64,000 nucleotides of DNA from Nitratidesulfovibrio sp. (GTDB taxonomy: Bacteria; Desulfobacterota; Desulfovibrionia; Desulfovibrionales; Desulfovibrionaceae), in assembly GCF_040373385.1 (NCBI RefSeq), contig NZ_JBDXXH010000011.1, positions 1-64,000 of the forward strand, given 5' to 3'. Every line of letters starts with the position of its first letter. The stretch's first letter is position 1. Position numbers and translations under genes: made by a program. Below, in pieces: positions 60,058 to 64,000 of this stretch. The notes beneath the pieces are model-generated. The model had not been told where the DNA came from, did not search any database, and worked only from the letters and a program-made list of their open reading frames with translations.

Positions 60058-61824
60058 TTATGATGCGGTGTCCGCACCGGCGGAAGGCGATGCGGATCGG
60101 GGCGCAGGCCCCGGCGCGGAAACGGCGGCCTGCCCTTCGCCCGTCGGCACGGCCCAGCCGCCGCCCAGCGCGCGATACAGGGTGATGGCGCGGGTGGCCA
60201 GCACCGCCCGTGCCCGCACGTGGGCCAGTACGGCGGTGGACAGTTCGCGCTCGGCGTCGGCCACGTCCAGAAAGTCGGTCAGTCCTGCCCGGTAGCGGTC
60301 CCAGGCAAGGACAAGGGCGGTTCGGTCCGCCTCCAGCACGGCGGCCAGATCAGGCAGCCTGCGCTGCTGGCGGTTCACGGCGTACAGGGCGGCTTCCGCC
60401 TCCTCCACCGCCGTGCGGGCCGTGGACAGATAGGTCAGGGCGGCCTGCTCGCGCCGGGCGTCGGCCTGTTCGATGCGCGCGGTGGTGGCCCCGGAATCGA
60501 ACAGGGTCAGCCCCAGCGCCGGGGCCACGGACCACACCCCGCTGCCCGAAGACAGCAGCCTGTTCACCGTGGACGCCTGCGAACCCAGCGCCGCCGACAG
60601 GCTGAGCGTGGGCCAGCGCTCCGCCGTGGTGGCGGCAAGGTCCGCCGCCGCAGCGGCCAGGCTACGCTCCGCCGCACGGATGTCCGGGCGCCGCAGCAGC
60701 AGGTCGGCGGGCAGGCCCACGGGCACTTCCCGCGCGGGCACCGGAATGGGCGCGGCCGCCTCCAGCACGGGACGCAGTTCCCCGGGGGCGGCGCCCGTCA
60801 GGCGTTCCAGACGGGCCAGGGCCGCCCAGGCGTTGTTCTCGTAGTCGGCGGCATCGGCCTGCGCGGAATGCCACAACGCGGCGGCCTGGGCCACGTCGAT
60901 GTCACCGGCAAGACCCGCGTCGCGCCGGGCGGTGACCAGGGCCAGGGTTTCGGCCCGGCTGGTCGCGATGTCGCGGGTCAGGTCCAGTTCGTTCTGGGCC
61001 TGGCGCAGGGTCACGTACTGGGTGGCCACCTCCGCCAGCAGGGTGACCAGCGTGTCGCGCCGATCCTCTTCCGCCGCCTGGGCGTCGGCCACGCGGGCCT
61101 CGCGGGTGGCGCGCAGCCGCCCGAACAGGTCGATTTCCCAGGCCAGGTCCAGGCCCGTGGCATACACGTTGCCATCGCGCGACCCGGTGGACTGCGCCTC
61201 GCCCGTGCCGGAGCGGCTGCGGGTGCCCGAGGCGGAACCGGTGACCGTGGGACCAAGGCCGGCCCCGGCCTCGCGCGCGGCGGCGCGGGCCTCGCGCACC
61301 TTTTCGGCGGCGATGCGCACATCGAAGTTGGCGGTGGCGGCACGGTCCAGCAAGCCGTCCAGTACCGGATCGCCAAAGGTGCCCCACCAACGGGCCAGCA
61401 CCGCGCCGGGGTGCGCGGTTTGTACCGCCGCGCCCGTGGCGGACCCGGACGATGCGGCAGCATGCCCGCCCCCGGACCCGCTCCCGTTGCTGGCGAAAGC
61501 CAGCCCGGTCGCCTCCGCGCTCCACGCGGCGGGCATGCCGGGCCGGGGCGAGGCGGACGCGGCGGCGCAGCCCGCCGCCAGCACCGCGCACAGCAGGGCG
61601 CATGACAGGCCCGACAGGCCCGACAGGCGGCGGCGCCACCCGGACACGGCAAAAATGGTGGCCGGTTCCGCCGCGGCGGTCACCATGGCTGGACCTGTCG
61701 CAATGGCCGGACCTGTCGCAATGACCGGACCTGTGGAACTTGCCGAAACGCAAGTGGAAACCGGGGCCGGATGGGCCTCTGCCCCCCCTGCGCCCCGGCT
61801 GGGGAAACGGAACGGCGCGGTCAT
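60058..61824 (-). CDS. Outer-membrane efflux lipoprotein (NodT/OprM family)
   Basis: A 588-residue outer-membrane factor. The lipobox LAAGC (Cys about 86) follows a hydrophobic stretch, so it should be lipidated. The mature protein has WWGTFGDPVLDGLL, LDLAWEIDLFGRLRATREA and LPADLLLRRPDIRAAE, all NodT hallmarks, and long coiled-coil regions. The start at 61824 overlaps the fusion-protein stop (ATGA), but it makes an unusually long 80-residue leader with an 18-bp repeat. The ATG at 61686 (MVTAAA) would give a normal lipoprotein signal. It forms the exit duct of the pump encoded upstream. Confidence 0.88.
   Translation of the reverse strand: MTAPFRFPSRGAGGAEAHPAPVSTCVSASSTGPVIATGPAIATGPAMVTAAAEPATIFAVSGWRRRLSGLSGLSCALLCAVLAAGCAAASASPRPGMPAAWSAEATGLAFASNGSGSGGGHAAASSGSATGAAVQTAHPGAVLARWWGTFGDPVLDGLLDRAATANFDVRIAAEKVREARAAAREAGAGLGPTVTGSASGTRSRSGTGEAQSTGSRDGNVYATGLDLAWEIDLFGRLRATREARVADAQAAEEDRRDTLVTLLAEVATQYVTLRQAQNELDLTRDIATSRAETLALVTARRDAGLAGDIDVAQAAALWHSAQADAADYENNAWAALARLERLTGAAPGELRPVLEAAAPIPVPAREVPVGLPADLLLRRPDIRAAERSLAAAAADLAATTAERWPTLSLSAALGSQASTVNRLLSSGSGVWSVAPALGLTLFDSGATTARIEQADARREQAALTYLSTARTAVEEAEAALYAVNRQQRRLPDLAAVLEADRTALVLAWDRYRAGLTDFLDVADAERELSTAVLAHVRARAVLATRAITLYRALGGGWAVPTGEGQAAVSAPGPAPRSASPSAGADTAS
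61689..61742 (-). repeat. 18-bp tandem repeat, about 2.6 copies
   Basis: Units at 61689-61706 and 61707-61724 are near-identical (differences only at position 1-2 and the last base). The third, 61725-61742, matches over its first 11 bases. In frame it encodes ATGPxx-type hexapeptides in the leader of the efflux lipoprotein. Confidence 0.85.
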
Positions 61825-62972
61825 CCCCGCACCCCCGTGCCGGTCGCTCGCAGGGGGCGGGCACCCCTGCCAAGGTCGCGCACGGGCACCACCACCTCCG
61901 GCAGCGGCCCTCCGGTGGCGGCCCGCTCCACAGCCACGGTACCCGCCCCATCGGAGCGGCCAGCCATGCCTGGCACGCTGCCCCCCGTGCTGGCCGTGCC
62001 GCCCTTTGCCGGGTCGTTCCCGGTGTGGCGCCCGGTGTCGTCGAAATACACGTCCACCTGCTGGCCCACGTAGGCGGGCATGTCCTTGGCGTCGAAGGCA
62101 TACAGCACCTGCAACACGCGGATGTCCACGCGTTCGGTGGTATCGCCGGTCAGGGACGTCTTGGGCAGCACGTAGGGTTCCACCCGCACGAAGCGCAGCG
62201 GCGCGGAAAAATCGCGGTTGCCGCGCAAAAACACCGTGGCGGGCATGCCCGCGCGATAACGCCAGGCGATGTTCTCGTCGATGTCCACCCGCACGTGCAG
62301 GCGGCTGACGTCGCCCAGCATAACCAGCGGGGTGGAAAGCGCACCTGCCGTGGCGTATTCGCCCTCGCTCACGTTCACCTGCAACACCGTGGCGTCCATG
62401 GGGGCGCGCACGCGCAACCGGTCCAGGTCCACTTCTATGGCGCGGGCCGCCGCCTCGGCCTGGGCCACGTCCGCCGTGGCCGACGCCAGCGCGGTGCGGG
62501 CCGCGTCCTCGGCATAGCCGCGCTGGGCCGCCTCTTCCGCGCTCACGGCGCGTCCATCGCGCAGGCTGCGCACGCGGACGGTGTCGGCACGGGCCTTTTC
62601 CAGGGCCACGCGGGCCTCGGCCACCTTGGCGCGGGCCGTCGCCAGGGCGGCCTTCTGTTGCGCCAGGGCCGCCTTGCGCTCGCGGTCGTCCAGCCGGAAC
62701 AGCACGTCGCCCTTCTTCACCGCATCGCCCACGGTAACGGGGATTTCCACGATGACCCCGGACGTGGGCGTGGCCACGCCCACATCGCGGCTGGCCGCCT
62801 CCACGATGCCGGACCCGCTGATGTACGTTTCATAGGGCGGCGCGGCCGGGTCGGCCACCGGGGGGACCGGGGCTGGCGGCGCCGACGTGCGCGAGGCGTA
62901 CACGACGCCCGCCGCAAGCCCCGCAAGGGCCAGGGCGGGAAGGACATACGTAAGGATGAAGTTGCGTCGCAT
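61821..62972 (-). CDS. Membrane-fusion (HlyD/DevB-type) efflux adaptor
   Basis: A 383-residue periplasmic adaptor. The N-terminal anchor spans residues 5-25 (LTYVLPALALAGLAAGVVYA). The lipoyl half-motifs GVIVEIPVTVGDAVKKGDVL and later RAPMDATVLQVNVSEGEYA flank an alpha-helical hairpin (about 100-165). The start MRRNFIL begins the anchor, with GAGA upstream. It joins the ABC transporter to the outer-membrane factor, whose gene overlaps its stop. The last 70 residues are Gly/Thr-rich and carry a beta-barrel end VPVRDLGRG. Confidence 0.9.
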   Translation of the reverse strand: MRRNFILTYVLPALALAGLAAGVVYASRTSAPPAPVPPVADPAAPPYETYISGSGIVEAASRDVGVATPTSGVIVEIPVTVGDAVKKGDVLFRLDDRERKAALAQQKAALATARAKVAEARVALEKARADTVRVRSLRDGRAVSAEEAAQRGYAEDAARTALASATADVAQAEAAARAIEVDLDRLRVRAPMDATVLQVNVSEGEYATAGALSTPLVMLGDVSRLHVRVDIDENIAWRYRAGMPATVFLRGNRDFSAPLRFVRVEPYVLPKTSLTGDTTERVDIRVLQVLYAFDAKDMPAYVGQQVDVYFDDTGRHTGNDPAKGGTASTGGSVPGMAGRSDGAGTVAVERAATGGPLPEVVVPVRDLGRGARPLRATGTGVRG

Positions 62973-63100
62973 GGGTATCTCTGTCCGTAAGGTATCGGGG
63001 CGCACCGCATCTTGGCGGGGCGGCTCCGTGGGTGTTCGGGAAATGGCTGGCGGTGGCATGACCGCCGCAGCCACGCCGCGGTCCGGAAGTCCGCCGGACG

Positions 63101-63976
63101 TCAGTCCGTGCAGCAGCGCGGCATCCGGGCGGACGTGCCCGCGCCGTTGCCGCCGGGCGGGGCCTGGTGCTCTTCGTGACCGACATGCGCGGGGGGCCGA
63201 TCGCCGTGGTTGTCGCCGTCGGGTTTCGCGCCGGGGTCACCGCCATGCAGCCCCGCCGCCCCCTCCAACGGACCGGCCAGCGCGGCGGGCGTGCCCACGC
63301 GGGTCACCCGGCCATCGTCCAGTTCGGCGATGCGGTCGGCAAATTCGAAGATGCGGGCATCGTGGGTGACGATGACCAGCGCCCGGCCATCCACGGTGCC
63401 CACGCGGCGCAGCAGTTCCATGACCCGCTGGCCGTTGGCGTGGTCCAAGGCGCTGGTGGGTTCGTCGCACACGATCAGTTGCGGCTGGTGCACCAGAGCC
63501 CGGGCAATGGCCACCCGCTGCTGCTGCCCGCCGGAAAGGTCGCCGGGGGCGGATTCCGCCTTGTCGCCAAGGCCCACCAGGTCCAGCGCGGCTTCCGCCT
63601 TGCGCATGGCCTCGCGCAGCGGCGCACCGCAAATGCGCAACGGCACGGAAACGTTCTCCGCCGCCGTCAGGGCCGGATTGAGATTGTAGGCCTGGAACAC
63701 GAAGCCGATGCTGCGTGCGCGAAAGGCCGCGCGGGGCCGGGGGGCCAGGGTGGTCATATCCTGTCCCAAGATGCGGCAGTTGCCTTCCGTGGGGTCCAGA
63801 ATGCCCGCCATGACCGAAATGAGCGTGGTCTTGCCGCAGCCGGATGGCCCCACCAGCATCAGCAGTTCGCCGCGCTGCACGGTCAGGTCCACGCCGCGCA
63901 GGGCGTGCACGGCGGTGGCCCCTTCTCCGTAGCACTTGCGCAGCCCCGCGCAGACCACGGCGGGGTCGTCGGCCAT
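63101..63976 (-). CDS. MacB/DevA-type ABC exporter ATP-binding protein
   Basis: A 291-residue ATPase of the LolD/MacB/DevA class. Walker A is GPSGCGKTTL, the signature is LSGGQQQRVAIARAL, Walker B is LIVCDEPTSALD, and the H-loop is VTHDARIF. The ABC fold ends near 225. A further 55-residue tail is Gly/His/Asp-rich and ends CCTD, which could bind metal ions. It pairs with a FtsX-type permease that must be encoded just beyond the right edge, upstream in the operon. 128 bp separate it from the adaptor gene. Confidence 0.9.
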   Translation of the reverse strand: MADDPAVVCAGLRKCYGEGATAVHALRGVDLTVQRGELLMLVGPSGCGKTTLISVMAGILDPTEGNCRILGQDMTTLAPRPRAAFRARSIGFVFQAYNLNPALTAAENVSVPLRICGAPLREAMRKAEAALDLVGLGDKAESAPGDLSGGQQQRVAIARALVHQPQLIVCDEPTSALDHANGQRVMELLRRVGTVDGRALVIVTHDARIFEFADRIAELDDGRVTRVGTPAALAGPLEGAAGLHGGDPGAKPDGDNHGDRPPAHVGHEEHQAPPGGNGAGTSARMPRCCTD

Positions 63977-64000
63977 GCTGCCGGCGCTGGCTGCGCCGGT

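Overview
The window is GC-rich, densely coded DNA from a Gram-negative, flagellated bacterium. The gene set points to a sulfate reducer of the Desulfovibrionaceae (Desulfovibrio / Nitratidesulfovibrio vulgaris-like): a flavoredoxin-type flavin reductase, a type III glutamine synthetase, a complex I-like operon without the NADH module, a SulP anion transporter, an FmdE-molybdopterin fusion, and Desulfovibrio-style hook proteins. The taxonomic assignment is inferred from recognising protein families, not from a search. No phage, CRISPR array, IS transposase or rRNA was seen.

Layout. 1-4.7 kb (minus strand): a polar amino-acid ABC transporter (binding protein, permease, ATPase, permease) followed by a GlcD-like FAD oxidase. 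5-12.4 kb: flavoredoxin, a WbaP-type sugar-phosphate transferase convergent with a GT4 glycosyltransferase, a SulP transporter and an AraC-GyrI regulator. 12.5-16.6 kb: a zinc-ribbon protein, a divergent qorB/HxlR redox pair, three tRNA genes (Val-CAC, Asp-GTC, Asp-GTC) and a polysaccharide deacetylase. 17.2-22.8 kb: a complete branched-chain amino-acid ABC operon (livJ-H-M-G-F) ending in a CBS-ACT protein. 23-28 kb: glnN, a small uncharacterised protein, a Cys-cluster protein and a secreted SGNH/SASA-type esterase.

28.6-40.4 kb is the energetic centrepiece: nuoA-B-C-D-H-I-J-K, an antiporter-like subunit, a small two-helix membrane protein, a second antiporter-like subunit, nuoM and nuoN. There is no nuoE, nuoF or nuoG, so the electron input is not NADH through the usual module. 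Four antiporter-type subunits are encoded instead of three, and one of them has lost the transmembrane-7 lysine. Nearly every junction is an overlap or only a few bases long, as expected for one polycistronic operon that ends at a strong terminator.

40.6-46 kb: a P-loop sulfotransferase-like protein, the FmdE-MoCF fusion, an AraC regulator and a DUF2000 protein. 46.1-56.5 kb: a late flagellar block (flgD, flgE, flgK, flgL, fliD, and fliC on the other strand). An anti-sigma-like zinc-finger gene lies at one end and an ECF-type sigma gene at the other. A 149-bp MITE-like palindromic element sits between flgE and flgK. 56.7-59.2 kb: a CpxR/CpxA-type two-component system, divergent from the sigma gene across a perfect GTAAA-N5-GTAAA box. 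59.5-64 kb (minus strand): an EF-hand periplasmic protein and a tripartite efflux operon (ATPase, membrane-fusion protein, outer-membrane lipoprotein) that continues past the right edge.

Short tandem repeats of 14, 15, 18 and 21 bp recur near gene ends or starts across the window, several of them in frame.
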